This document shows positions 33,912-47,012 of a stretch of 64,000 bases of DNA, in pieces. Position 1 is the first letter of the stretch; every line of letters starts with the position of its first letter. The stretch comes from Fusarium oxysporum f. sp. lycopersici 4287. Lineage: Eukaryota; Ascomycota; Sordariomycetes; Hypocreales; Nectriaceae. Made by a program: the position numbers and the translations under genes. The notes below the pieces were generated by a model. The model did not search any database, was not told where the DNA came from, and saw only the letters and a list, made by a program, of their open reading frames with translations. The stretch lies in assembly GCF_000149955.1 (NCBI RefSeq), contig NC_030987.1, positions 1,985,387-2,049,386 on the forward strand, written 5' to 3'.

Positions 33912-36900
33912 TTTAGTGCATCTGCTGCATTGTGTGTCTCGTCGTTCACAGCTTTACATTCGATGCCATGGGTCAACACGGTACGTGTTCGTGCCACTGG
34001 CTTATCTTTTACATAATTGGACTTTTTATGGGCATCTATCCTTTCCCGCCTGAGCTCAGCTCCGTTGCTGAACGAGTAAACACCGTGATACGATTGATGA
34101 TCATGAACTATACTCGTGATCCTGTTGATATCTGTTCAGAGATTGTCTGTTTCGTAATGGCTGCTAATTCGAGGTCATCATCACGAGAAGCATTGCCCAT
34201 TTTCTCAACACCCCTTAATGCAAAAAAGCACTTATCGAATATGTGTAACATGAATGTGTTAAGGCTGGAGCTTAGTCAAAACTGTTTGTATAATATTTCC
34301 TAGTATTGCAATCACTGTATCCCATGAATAAGCTCCAGCCTTAACACATTCATCTCGAAATCAATGGTTTTGTAGGAACTTCTGTTTGGTCTATGTCAAT
34401 TTGTCAGCGCATATTGCCAAGAATGCAGCAAACACAGTCGCCATAGCGAGTTAGGGCTGAGTTGTGGGAGCGAACAAAACGCTTTAAAGTGTTTAGTGAC
34501 TCTTAAGAATGTATGAGCTATTCTAACTATAGAGATGCATTTAATGATACTGAACGCTTAGTATCAGTTCTTCGGAAATTGGAAGGTGTAGGGTAAGACA
34601 ACTAAGCGCTCAATGTCACTATGTACCTGAGAGTTAGGATTTTATAATAAACTGCTTGCTATCTAATACAGTATTACACACAGCAAGGTGGTCTACTACT
34701 CCCAACATCGCTCACGTGTTTTGTCATCACGGAGGTTAGTATTACACTGATGGGTTTCTAGTCTAAGTGCACCAATTGACGCTGAGCGTACAAACACCTT
34801 CCTTGACCGGAACTCACCTGAACTAAAGTTCGGTTTAGAATTCTCACTAATAAAGAGTCGCGAAGACATGCCCCTGATATTAGCAGTTGCTCCATGGGCG
34901 CACTGTTAAGTGGGAGCACCTAAAGGTCCCGGTCCATCCGGCAGATGAGAACAGACCAGCTTGCGATTTTGCGGCCAAGGTCCTGTATGTAAGTTGCTGT
35001 TGCTATTCTCCCTCAAGTAACATCCCCGATCAAAGGTATGTTGCTCGCATGTTCACGGATGAGTAGAACATGTCTCGGATGCCCCGACTTGCAAGAGCTA
35101 TCACATGCTTGGAAGTAAACCCAAAACGACGCTCTGCGAGGCAAGGCGAAATATGCAATATCATATCATTACGCGTGGCATAGACAAAGAGCTCAAAACT
35201 TTGGCAGAGTGTAACGTTGCAACTTGACAGCCAGACTCCTCCTCGGACCAACTTCCCGCTGCATGGAACTTATAAGGGACCTGCATAAGAAAGGCATCTC
35301 CAAGGGCCCAGTTTTTGCGGTTCAAAGATCCTGAGACTTGCGTGAACCGAGTCTCTATTCTCCGAGATATACTGGAGACTCGATGTTCCTGAGTTGCCAG
35401 CTCATCAGTCCCAGAGAGGTGAGGAAGCCGCTATGTAACTCAGAACGAGACAACGGGACATCCGGCAGCGTTCCGAGCAACAGCGTTCAGGGCACGGTCC
35501 CTGATCATAGAGCTAATCTTGCACTCTGATAGAACTATTATCAGGAGGCATGAGAATAGCTAATCGCGGCTGGAGATGCGGTGTTCCGGCCGCGCTCTCC
35601 AGTCGCCGGATATTGGTGGCGGGGAGCGGATCCGCGGGACGGGATGGGCCGCAGCGCCACTGATGAAGTCGAAAGGATCCAATTTTGAACGGACGTTTGC
35701 TTCATTCAGCGATGTTGTCGTAGATAATTTGCATGATCTCGACAGAATATTCGTTATGTTGCTGCAACCGTTGACAATGGTACTTGCTCGCCACGCAGTT
35801 GAATTAGACATCCCTGCTCAAGAACCTGGTCGTTATGACGAAGGTTTCTGCACTGCTGGCTCCGGGCTATTGGGTCATCAGGCCATGACACCAAGAACTC
35901 AAACTCGGGGATACTTAGTGTTGCAGCATGCAGCTACAATCCAATCCAGTGCCCTGCAGGCTTCAGACCAATGGGCAAAGTTGGCTTCTGAACCAGTGCC
36001 CACTGGTGCTGCAGCGCTCTGCGGATAACCGGCCACCGTATTTCGGCCGTAGCTATTATGTAGTAATGTAGCAACGAACAAATACATGAGGTCTGAGAAA
36101 TGCTCAGGAAGGTAATCACCCCAGGCAGACCCGTCTTCGGGTGTCAATATGCCCGACGAGCGTCTTGCCTTTCCAGGGACTGTCTCCGACCAAAATCAGG
36201 CCCTCGCATGCTGTCAAGAAAGGTGTATCAGGAGACCGGAGCACTGGTGAGCTTTTGGTCAATGCTGCCATGGATAACCAAGGGTCTCTGTCGCAACAAA
36301 TGTATGCTTTTTACTATCCTCATTTATGTTCCTGTTAGCTCGCTCGGTTGGATCCCTTATGGCGGTACGCGAAACTATTTTCCTGAACCCTTGTAGGGGT
36401 CAAAGTTAATCCCTCGATAGGTATGTGTGGCCTTGAAGCTGATTGCCTGCCGCCATCAGTAACCCTGCCAGACTATCCGAAAACATTTTAATAGCCGATC
36501 CAGGGTTCACGGTCGAGAAGGATATCATTTTCCGTACTCCACCCTAGCTGGTTGGCATTGGTACCGTACTGTATCAGTGTATCTCGATCATTTTTTCCTC
36601 TCTCGACTTTTGGGAACGCCGCAGCCGCCGCCGAATATTGGCAAGGGAATGTGTCTGATATTTGTGCTGTACTATACAGATGCCAAGTTGAGGGGGGGCG
36701 GCTCACGACTCGTAAACAATGCAGACATAACCAATGCGAAGGTTTTGCTCGAATGCAAATGATGAAAAGGCGTTCGCTGCAGTGGCCAGCAGAGGAGTTG
36801 GCCCCCCTCCTTGTCGCCCTTACGGCCTTACCTGATCCAGACTGTGTGCACGGCACACAGATGCGTCTGTACGTATGAAATGAGACACGGAAGCGGTCAA

Positions 36901-39900
36901 GGCCTGCAACATACCATTGACGTGGTCATATGGACCAAGCCGCTGGGAATTTGCTCAAGGGTTCCCGCCGACTTGTCTCAGGAACTGGAACCGGTCAGCT
37001 GGATATCATCATTTATTGGGAATGACTCAAGCCCCTTTACCAGGAAATGCAGATCAACGGCTGTCACTCGTCAGCATACACATCTCGTTCCGTCGATCGC
37101 GTTTGTTAGCATCAAGATCGAGTTCTGATCCGTTGCTCGGACCTCCTTGTCACGCAGCAGCTCCCGTCTTCCAGATAAACTCCCGTCGTGCATTATGACA
37201 GCTAGTTACCGTTGGGACGGTTCGCGGAACAGCATGAATATCTCCCATGAAGTTAGCACTAACCTTTCCATCTCCAGTCAGATCCTTCCACCCTCCCGAC
37301 TCCCTCGAGAAAAATACCCAATAGTTTCACTTCTCAAATGTCTCAAAACTAATAATATTTTCCCCGTCCAAGCTCCCCATTAGCCAAGAGAGCAGTGGCG
37401 GGCGGGTCGATCCACCAGGTTGGCACAGTCGTGGGCGGGAGCCAGCGGGTATCTTTAAGCTGCAGGACGGACGAGACTGAAAATCAGCTCATGGCGCTGG
37501 ATGCAAGCAAGTCATGCTGTGCAGCAGAAGACCGCCATGAAAAGTGCTCGAGTTGTGATTCGTAGTACAGGAGCCAAAGAAAATGTTGAGCAACCCAAGA
37601 GCCCAACGGAGCAAAGCAAACTGATTTGCCTCCTCAACCAGAAAGTCTTTGACAGTTTGCGTTTATTTGTTTCAAACACGGCATTGAGCCGTGGAAATCG
37701 GTGGGCCACTCTTAGTTGCTGGAATGTTGCATTGAGCTACAGTGGCTCCGAGGGAGAAACCGTCGTGTCCCTGTTTCCCGGATTGACAGTCCTATGAATG
37801 GGGCCTATCCATGAAAGGCATAAAATCTGGTGCAGAATGGCATTTGACAAATGCGCCGTCCTTTTCCAGCGAGTCAGAATTGACACCAATCCATACTGAT
37901 ATGATACATCATAATTGTTTGTTCGGAATTTTCCTTCCTTTCCTGTGCTTCAAGTCTCGTTGCGGCAAGATCAGACAGGTCTGAGATTCCGGTCTTGGGG
38001 TCATGTCTTGCACGCCAAACTTCATGATCACAAATCGCCAATAGTTCATGTAACTGAGATCCAGGAAGTGCAATAACGACGTCAGCCGAAAATGTGTTTG
38101 GAGTCCAGCAAGGGGAGGCGGTATGGAAATATCACTGCAGGCAGTCAGAAGTTAGAGCCCAACCATATGGAACCCTTGCATCTGAGATGACCACCTGTAT
38201 GTCGATACTGATGGTGTCAACGCCTAAATATCTGTGTCGGAATCGAGGCATACCGAGAACCATACCCAATGAAGGCAGGAGAATTAAGAAACCCTTGCAA
38301 TTGCAGGACAGTGCAAACTCTCCCATGAAGGACGATGTGAGTATAGAACTCGAAGCGGCATAGGCATCATAAACCCGCGGAATGATTATTTCCTCTTTGC
38401 AGGAAGAGCTCTCGGCCTTTCATTTTCTTTAATGAAGATGTGTCCCAGCAGGATTTAAAATCACTGACAGCACATGCAAGGTCTCCATGAATGGAGACTT
38501 CAGCTTCTCAGAGAGTGCAATGATGGACCGAATGAAACGTAGAAAAATCCAGGGGCCACTGCGGGAGAGAGGAAGAGTTGGTCCGTCCGTATCAACCACG
38601 GCACATTTTCCACGAACCCCGGGTTGCCCATGTCAACTTTGGTCTTTAGAAAAAAAATTGAGGCGCAGTCTGGACTTTTTGCTGGCAGACTGGACTGCAA
38701 AGTAATATCAAATTGTAGAGAGTATATGGACTGGTTGGTAGTGGAAAACCCAGGGTCTCGGCCAAAGCGACGCTGAAATGATGCCAGCGTGTGCGATGAA
38801 GCAATTGGTTGGTTGATTGATTGATTCCCAGTTGTCAATGACTCTCTGCAAGCGAGCCGAGGTCCCAAAGCCATGGAGCGCTGACAAACAGAAGCTGGTC
38901 TGTCTGTCAACGAACGAACCGTTACGACACAACGGGCGGATGAAAAGTGACACCTCACAAAGCTACTGCCAAGGCTCGTGGTGATAAGCTTGAAAACCCC
39001 CGTAAACTGACAAAGTGAGGTTCCTGAGAAGGGAAACGGGGTTGTCGATGCAGGGATGAGAGTGTTTTGATTGGGATCTCTTCTTTCAAGCCAGGGTGGG
39101 GTGTGTTGAATGGATGATCTGACTGCCCTGGGGTTACCCTGAGCCCTGGAGTTTTTGGTGGATTGTGGTCCCGCTAGTGTTCCACTACCAAATTCAAGGA
39201 ACGGTAAATTGTCGGAGATGGACTTTTGGACAGTGCAACCCGGGTTCCTGCTATTCGGGACTGCTCCGGACATGGGCTACTGGCCAATCATGCGAGTTTG
39301 TGGTTCCATGACTCTTTAGTGCATACCTAGTCTTGGGTTCATGAATCTTGGAACAGCCGTGTTTCTGTTTCTGCTTCCATTGGAAGGGCGATAATACCTT
39401 CAACCGCCGATATTCACCACTGAAATGTGAGATTGTTGTCTCTGGAACCATATACACCCTCTTGTTGGGTACTAAGGCATTCTATAACCAGGTTCGCGGA
39501 TGCCTCATGGATAAACGGTTTTCATGTGTGTGCGTCCTTACACGGGAATGCTGTGACACGCTTCATCTGCATAAGACTTAAACTCAAGGCCCAGGTCATG
39601 GCTTACGTTTCACAGACAGCTGCATCATGGACCAAGTGCCGTGTTGACAATATCATCAGATGGCCTTTCCTGGCTCACGGCTGGATTGTAGCGCAGCCGC
39701 CACCAAACTCATGAGGTCAAGACGTGAGAAACGGGCGCGTGGAAATAACGTGGGCGAAAGCAGCTATCCTCTCTGCCTCAAACTGTATTCCTCACCAGGA
39801 ATCCTGTCTGCGACTTTAAATGTTGCAGCAATTGCCTGATGATGATAATCCATTCCAGCTTTGCTGATGTGTGGATGGGGCATCGTATCGTCTCGTGCAA

Positions 39901-41483
39901 CGCAACGCAATCAATAACGTTTTACTGGCAGGCTGACAACTGGGCCAGCAAATTCAGGCTCTCAATGTGGCAGCTGGTGACCGCTGAAATGCTACCATAG
40001 TTCACAGTGCCGCAGTCTTGTCACCACCTGGCCGCTCCAGCTGGCCGCATCAAAGGCCATGGCATAGGCCAGAAGCTGGCTGTGAACCACTGGGCCACAA
40101 TTTCAGTGAACCGAGCAACTGGAATAGGGAAATACCACGGAGGTTGGACCTCGTTTGGAGGAGCAATACTGTGCTTACTGTGCTGGATCATGTACCCGCA
40201 GGGGTGTGATTCAGGTTAGATTCCCTGTGAGTATCCATCGTTCACACCACAATCTCTGCCTCTGACGGCAGAGCATGAGCCTCTCCCAGAAGGTAGAGCA
40301 AAAGGACCTGACCTGTTGCGCATTACAGCGCATAGCATGACACCTTTCCCTTCCCGTCCCCAGAATTCGAGCTACTGCGGTGTACTGTAGTGTGCGTGGC
40401 CAGTGGCATGTCCTGTCGTGTCTTGGATTGCCTCCTGAAGAGGTCAAGTCTCCAAGGTCCGTCCTTGAACTAAGGCCTAGGCCTCCCGGTTGCCAGCGGC
40501 CGACTGCTCACGTCCCTCCCCATCCGCCGTGTCGGGACTGACTGGATGTCTCGGTGTCTTTTGTTGTTGAACAGAACGGACGGGTCATGAACAAATACTG
40601 TACAATTATCTACATGCCACCACTCACAACTTTCACCCCTTCCATGGTATCGTTGCCGTCCCCCACATGCCCTTCTTCCCGTGCTGGGGTTCCTGGTTCC
40701 ATGTTCCATGGATGCAACGAACTCGTACGAATTCCTAATTGGGTTGGATGCCTTTCTTTAACCCTTGTCGCACTGGGCAGGCCTTCTCATTCGCTGTCTC
40801 TGCCTTCTGCAGCATTAGCATTGGCTTTGTAGCGCCGGGCCGCTAGACTGGGTCCACTAATACCACCAGGCTGGCTCGATGTGCACTGTAGAGTTGAGTG
40901 TAGCGCCATCCACGAGGTCCCGTCCAAGTTAGCAACCGCCAGACTAAGTATAGTTCGCCTGCCCTCGCCCATCATCCTTCGACCAACTTTCTACTTTACT
41001 CTACTCGGTCCTTTCTCTCCCTCCTCCCTCGCCTTCTCATAAAGTCAACAGTTTTGATCCAACCATTCCCGTATCGTATCGCCCTGATCATCGTCGCAGA
41101 TCCACTGCGTCATGAGAGGCTGATAAACTCTTGACCTTCACTCAGCTCGACATACGAATTGGTCTATCCTGACTAATTCGCTCGACGTCTCTTTTAACGG
41201 GGACTGTCGCTATCTATCTGACGATACATTATCGTCGCTTGAGCGCCACTACTTTCGGTCCCGCCGATTGCACAAACACCATCGTCTCTACTGGACTCCC
41301 TCACGACTCATAGCAAACCCTGTTATCCAATTTTTACTCATCATATTCGCCTCACCATATAGACAACTGTATAGAGGGGACGATAAAATTATCTCATATC
41401 AAATTTCACTCGAAACTATTTCAGTCACTTAAAGCAACAACCATTAAAGAACTCTCAAACTCTGTTATCACAAACTATCCAAC
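33912..41483. other. 7.5-kb stretch without a supportable gene
   Basis: No ORF here carries a recognisable domain; the longest on either strand (257 codons, minus, 38500-39273) has opposing ORFs and no motif. It holds a perfect 25-bp inverted repeat (34250-34353) and a short GGTT/GATT tandem near 38806-38826. From about 40970 the + strand becomes strongly CT-rich with many TCTC/CTTT runs, as expected of the 5' leader of the zinc-ribbon gene. A small uORF (ATG at 41112, three codons) lies in that leader. The rest could be promoter, eroded sequence or non-coding transcription units; nothing allows a choice. Confidence 0.45.
34250..34353. repeat. perfect 25-bp inverted repeat with 54-nt loop
   Basis: The 25 bases at 34250-34274 (beginning ATGAATGTGTTAAGG, ending GGAGCTTA) are the exact reverse complement of 34329-34353. 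The spacer is 54 AT-rich bases. No target-site duplication is evident outside the arms. It lies about 340 bases downstream of the F-box gene, possibly in its 3' untranslated region or just past it. It could be a small foldback/MITE remnant or an RNA hairpin. The sequence match is certain; its role is not. Confidence 0.85.
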
Positions 41484-42685
41484 ATGAGTCTCCTCCCCAG
41501 GCCGGGCCCTCGTCCCGTAGAGAGGAGAAGAAAGAGAAGGGATTCAGCAAGCTTCTTACTCGCACCAAAACTTTCCTCAAGCGAGAGGGCTCCTCATCTG
41601 CTTCTAAGCGTCAGTCGACTCTCTCGACCACCAAGCCTGCCGCTCCAGCCAAGCCTGAGGAGACTCCCCAGACGAGGTACGATTTTCTCTGGTGAACTTT
41701 CCTCGGATGGAAACGTCTCGACGGACTGTTTCTATTCCTTGACTAGAACCAGTTCATGTGCATTCAGTAACTAACGAGCCCGCAGTCAACCTCCTGCTCC
41801 CGAGAACAAGAAATTGGAAGCTAGGGCTAAATATGAAGGCTTAGAGGGCGTCTCCAAACTCACTAGGAGCCAGTTGATCGAAGAGCGTGCTAAGAAGCTT
41901 GGTGAGCGCTATGGGCTTGATATCAACGTTTCCGAACTTCAGACCAGATCGCCCGACGACACCGTTCTCCGCATTGACAAGCCGATCCGTATGCGCGTAC
42001 GACGAACCTGCCACAAGTGCAACTCCACCTTTTCTTCTGCCAAGGAGTGTCCCAACTGCCAGCATGCCCGTTGCACCAAGTGCACCCGTTACCCTCCCAA
42101 ACGAAGCGAAGCCGAGATTATCGCCAGCCGTGAGCGACGTGCCGCTATCATCAAAGCCAACAAGGAGAACGCCCCTATTATTCCCGACTACTCTTACGCC
42201 TTTGACGAGAAGAAGATCGTCCTTACTCGACCTAGCAAGACAGGTGGTCAGGACTTGGTTCACAAGAAGCCTCGTCAACGCGTGCGAAGGACCTGTCATG
42301 AATGTTCGACTCTGTTTATCTCTGGTAATAAAACCTGTGAGAAGTGTGGCCACGTTCGCTGCACTGACTGTCCTCGAGATCCGTATGTTCACCTTACAGC
42401 ACCTATCAAAGTCTTTGCTAACCAGATAACAGCCCCAAGAAGGAGAAGTATCCATATGGTTATCCTGGAGATGAATTCGGTCCTAGCAGTGTGCCACACT
42501 ATGAGTGTAAGGAGTGCAAGACTATATTCCCAACCGGTGCTGAAAATGGAACCAAATGCACAAAATGTGGTTCGGAGAAAACAGACGACTCGCCCCGTGT
42601 CAAACCCCGCAAAGTCGAACCTGAACCAGACCCGGAGATATTGAAGAGGCTACAGGAGCGGCTTGAGAATCTAAAAGTGGCATAA
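41484..42685 (+). CDS. CxxC zinc-ribbon protein, fungal, unknown function; start codon anomalous
   Basis: Coding frame: exon 1 (in frame from 41486) to 41676, exon 2 41786-42382, exon 3 42433-42685, with CTAAC branch sites. Exon 1 reads SPPQAGPSSRREEKKEKGFS, then KLLTRTKTFLKRE. Three CxxC modules follow. The first is RRTCHKCNSTFSS..CPNCQHARCTKC. The second is RRTCHECSTLFI...CEKCGHVRCTDC. The last is YECKECKTIFPTG...CTKCGSEK. The C-terminus is acidic and helical (EILKRLQERLENLKVA). The modules suggest tandem zinc ribbons binding nucleic acid or protein. The only nearby ATG (41484) lies in a different frame from exon 1; the exon 1 frame is open back to 41387 without ATG. The join to exon 2 works only in the ATG-less frame. 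The model is therefore coding but with an unresolved start. Confidence 0.75.
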
Positions 42686-44032
42686 CTTGCATACACCATA
42701 AGACTCTTGAACTCGGGAGTCGGGGACGAAGAGAGGATGCTATTTCATTTTATCGTTTTACACAACCACACACGACGACGACATTCGAGCTGCGAGAGCG
42801 AGGGACGACGGGCGGAGAGCTTCTCAACCATCTCATATCATGAGTAGAAAATTCGATGGCTATCGATCCCCATCCGCAGTTCATTTTCCTTCTACTTGGC
42901 CACACGTTGCACGGCTCATCCACCCTGGATCATGGGTTCAAAATAGTATTCGACACGAAGCCTATTTGTTTTTCACGACATAGAGACGGCAATTCATATT
43001 GGCCGGCGCATACAACATCACGTTCCGGATCATTCCATTCAAGCGCACCTCCATGATTATTGCATTACCAGCCATCTGTCATTTACAGACATTTACGAAC
43101 AGAGGAGTTATGATTCAGGAGAGCAAGATCATGTAGAGGGGGCAGGTGGGGATATACGGGTTGATTTGCTGAAAGGTGTTGAAAAGGGGGTGGTTTGTGT
43201 ATTGACAAACAAAATTCGCATGTACCTTGCGGGCCGTGACCTTTGGAGGATGGATACCACAACGAGTGTGCCACACATTGTCAATGTATTTGGCGAAAGC
43301 GAAGAAGCGGTGTTTTTTTCATTCTCTCAGTGAACACAATTCTGTTGGTGAGCGATACCTACGCTCTGCATCAATGAGAAAGACGTCAATCCTTCATAAC
43401 TAACACCAATACTATTTGACGAACACAAGTGATATCAGTTCCATGTATTCCATCCCCTCTCACTCGCTCTGAATATGGTTGACAACTTGGTTGAGGACTG
43501 ATTAGGATGTGGCATCATCTCCATGCCATTATCCTCTCCTAGTTCATCCAAGAACCCCAGCAATGCAGGAAACACGTGAGTCTTGCCTCAACATCGCCAT
43601 CATACATACGTGATGACCCTGCCCCCGCAGTGTCCATTATTCATCCAACCCATCTTGCTCTATGCAGGTGTTGTAATACTTGCAGTTTACGTAAGTGGTG
43701 CTTGTGTTGGACAAGATGCAAGAGTTGTGCCATGGTCTGCTGCTTTCTGTGTAGCGGTGTGTCGCACAGGCCTACAAAGAGGAGACTGAGACTATGTTCG
43801 TACCTTCAGAGGATCTTACTTTAAAAGAATTAAAGGGAATAAGGTCGTATGTTGATAATTATGATTGAATACGGGAGCGTCCTAATCATGTGGATACAGC
43901 TAGGGTGGAAGAGTATTCACCCCTTGAATTTATAGATATGTCTAGGATGTTACTGGAAGGGTTATTATGGTTCCAGTACCCCTGGCATGCCTCTATTAAA
44001 TGAATCGATATACTATCCTAACAACTTCATGG
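42686..44032. other. intergenic, convergent 3' flanks
   Basis: Between the zinc-ribbon gene (+) and Clr2 (-). ORFs are short and without motifs. The left part after the stop is probably 3' untranslated sequence. No RNA gene was recognised. Confidence 0.55.
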
Positions 44033-45952
44033 TCACTCCGTGTTATCCACTCCCTCGGGCACATGTGATTCCATACCGTATATGGGCAGAGTGTCTCCAA
44101 CATCCCTCACTCCCAGAGGCTGGTCTCCTTCCTTAATGAACGGCTCAAGACTGATCCTAGCTGTATGGGTCACCGAAGCACCAAGGGTATCAAGCCGGTT
44201 GATCTTTCGACCAAGATACCTACCCACACCATCCATTCGGTTGTTGAGATGGGCATGCTGTTCATCCACTCTACGTTGAATAATGGAGTTTTGGAATTCG
44301 TTCGAGTTGAGGATGGGCATGAGACGGTGCGTTGGGTAAAATCGACCTCTAATCGACTGTTCCTTGAACACGACGTTCTCTTTGATCAGTGCGTAGCGCC
44401 AGCGCTGTGCCCCGACCGAATGGCGCCACTGGCTCTCATTTCGTAACGCCACGGGAAGGTGTTCATCCCGGACAATGTTTGACTGGTCTTCAGATACGAG
44501 CTGGTAGATATGGCCGACGAAAAAGACGGCGCCAGGGAAGTCCGAGGTGGTGAAGATGCGCCGGAGACCCAGGACGCACGTCTCGGCCGGGACGTTCAAC
44601 TCAGCTGGAATTGATCTGAGCCGCATTGCGTCGCCAATCTCGATGCGCTCAGCCCCAAAAAAGCAACCCCAGTACGTAACCCTCTTGAAGTTCGGCTCTT
44701 CGGAGATTTTGGACCACAGGGAGTACGAGTAGTCAATCTTCACAGCTGCCATCTTGGAAGCGTCGAGTGCAATCATCTCTCGACGGTTCCCATCTGCGGT
44801 ACTTTGGAAGAGAGCCTCCCATGAAACACCATCGTATTCCTTGTCCTTCAATTCGGGGAGGTTGACAGGCGGTACGGTGAAGGCATAAAAGGGTCGCATT
44901 TCTCCCTCTGTTTTGTTCACATTGTTTTGTTGGACGATGCCATGACCGATGGGCATAACCTCATGATGGCTGGCAGTGGATGAAGCAATGACTCCAAGGC
45001 GCCATGCATTACCGTTCAGATACCAGACCAGCTCTCCTGACCTGAACAGTACAGGTGATTTTAGTGACCACTGAACCGGTGGGGGCTGTGTTTGAGTAAG
45101 AGGTGGAGCTTGTTGTTGAATCTGCTGCTGTGCTTGAGGCTGGGGTTGTTGAATTTGAGGTGGCTGCTGCTGAAGTGGTGGTTGATTTTGGGGTTGAGAT
45201 TGAGGCTGGGGTTGGAGCGCCTGCTCCTGTAGTTGAATCGGGGGTCGGTGTTGAATATGCTGTTGTATTGGGGTTGAAGTTGCAGGGACCGGCGTCGGTG
45301 CTGGTGAGTTTTGTGCTGTAGTAGCCGGCGTAGACTGTGTAGACTGTGATCGTGGTGTAACTTGGTTCGGTTTCTGAGATGCCTGTCCAGGCATTGGAGG
45401 GAGTGGAACAGGAGTGACCTTGGGCGGGATCTTATCGGCTTTGATAGGTTCATGGGTGATGATCAACGCGTCGTCAGCACCGATGCCCCCTTTGATTGAG
45501 TTGAAACCGTTGCAGTGCGCACAGCAACAGTCTCGGTAGTCCATCGATGTTGAGAGCAACCATATCAGGTGCACTGCAAATTCCTGCGGGCTCTTGAAAA
45601 GCTTCACCTTGATAGGATACCCCGAAACCCAAAGATGTTTAGACTTCTCGTATAGCCAGTAACCTCGTGGGAAGTTCACTAGCCACGGATTCCCCTCTCC
45701 ACATGGTTAGATATCTGAGGGATGAGGCAGAGGAGCCAACTTACCATCGGGGTTCGGACATAGCTCTTGCTTCAGCAGAATCCCGAGTTTGACTTTCCAC
45801 TCTGTGAATCTTGGGTCGTCTTCGGCTAATCGAATCATCTGAGGTTTGGTCCTTGGTGTTTTCTCAGCCGCAGCATCCTTTGTCTTCTTAGTGGCAGTCG
45901 TGGCGGATGGTGCTGTGACTGGGCCAGTATCCAGGCCCGGTGTCTGAGCCAT
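44033..45952 (-). CDS. Clr2-type transcription-silencing protein
   Basis: Two exons, 45952-45745 and 45678-44033 (66-nt phase-1 intron), give 617 residues. After a basic N-terminus, residues about 71-128 (NFPRGYWLYEKSKHLWVSGYP...FKSPQEFAVHLIWLL...CCCAHCNGF) match the Clr2 transcription-silencing domain, including its closing Cys cluster. A long Gln/Pro low-complexity linker follows (45061-45400). The conserved C-terminal half begins PVLFRSGELVWYLNG and includes RVTYWGCFFGAERIEIGDAMRLR and AVFFVGHIYQLV. It resembles the Clr2 C-terminal domain, a BAH-like module. In S. pombe, Clr2 is a subunit of the SHREC histone-deacetylase complex in heterochromatin silencing. An in-frame ATG at 45976 would add 8 residues; 45952 has the better context (GCGATGG). 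Confidence 0.85.
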
Positions 45953-47012
45953 CGCTTCTTGCCACCCGTACAACATCGAATTCTTTCAGTTCCGTGGGAT
46001 TCATTGCCATTCTTAGATCAAGAGCCTATTTGCGTCTGACACTTGCTCAATGTCTTCCAGGTTCAGGCCCTCCTCCAGGAAACTATGATGGCGCACGTAG
46101 ACGCGTTGTTTCTGCCCTGTAGCGAGTGAGGGGCGCTATAGGGTCTGATGAGTTTTCAGGTATTTGTTGAATTCGCGTGTTGTTGTCGAGATGTAGATCA
46201 TTGATGATCGTGCGCTCTGATGAATTACTCAACACAAGGATTAGCTGTTGGAGTAACAATGACCTGGACACGCAATCTTTCATCCGCTTAGCTGAGTGTT
46301 ACTAATAATTTGTATGTTCTGGGAAGATGCGTCCCAGTCTTCGCGCTCTGTACCTTGATCAAGAAGGGGTTACTGTAAATTATCTGAAGCTCAAAGCTCT
46401 TGAGTGTTCTTTCAATTGGTAGACGAGCTGAGTCAGCAGAATGGCTGGGCCACCCTACACTGGCTGAACAAAGGAATATTGGGTGACAATGAACGCAGTG
46501 AGGCACCTAGTCATTTATTCCATTGTTCTATATGGAAGGCCATGCCATTTCTATCTGTTGGTAGGACCTTTGCTGTTCTTCTGTGCGTTCTGACCTTATT
46601 TTAACGTACCAATGGAGGAATATCCCATGATGCGCATCGAACTTCAATTTCAATTCTATGTCGGTTATTACTCTGATTTCATGCAATCTTCCCATACATA
46701 TAAGAAGTAAAAAATCATTCTCGAAACAAAATGAAACAAAGAAGATGACTGAGCGACACCTACAAGTGATATGAAAAGCGAGCTGGATGATATGGATGCT
46801 TGAATGAGCCACCTCAGCCACAGATACGTGGCTCGTGCACTCAATTAAGCCTTGAGATCCCTGAACGCGTCAAACGCGTCTTCTCTTCCCCTCCAAGAAA
46901 ATCATTTCTGTGGCTTTCGTCCTAAGTATTCACACCTCATCAATTTTGAGAACAAATTATAAATCTATAGTGCTTGGCCTCGGGCGCGAATATCGCCAGG
47001 CAAAAACCAAGC
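45953..47012. other. divergent intergenic region, Clr2 / Nse1
   Basis: About 1.06 kb between Clr2 (-) and Nse1 (+), so it must carry both promoters. ORFs under 100 codons only. The frame of Nse1 extends upstream to a TTG at 46974 but has no ATG before 47013. Confidence 0.55.

Noticed and set aside
38500..39273. 257-codon minus-strand ORF
   Set aside because: No domain, mostly Ser/Pro/Arg with opposing ORFs, no splice context; judged chance.
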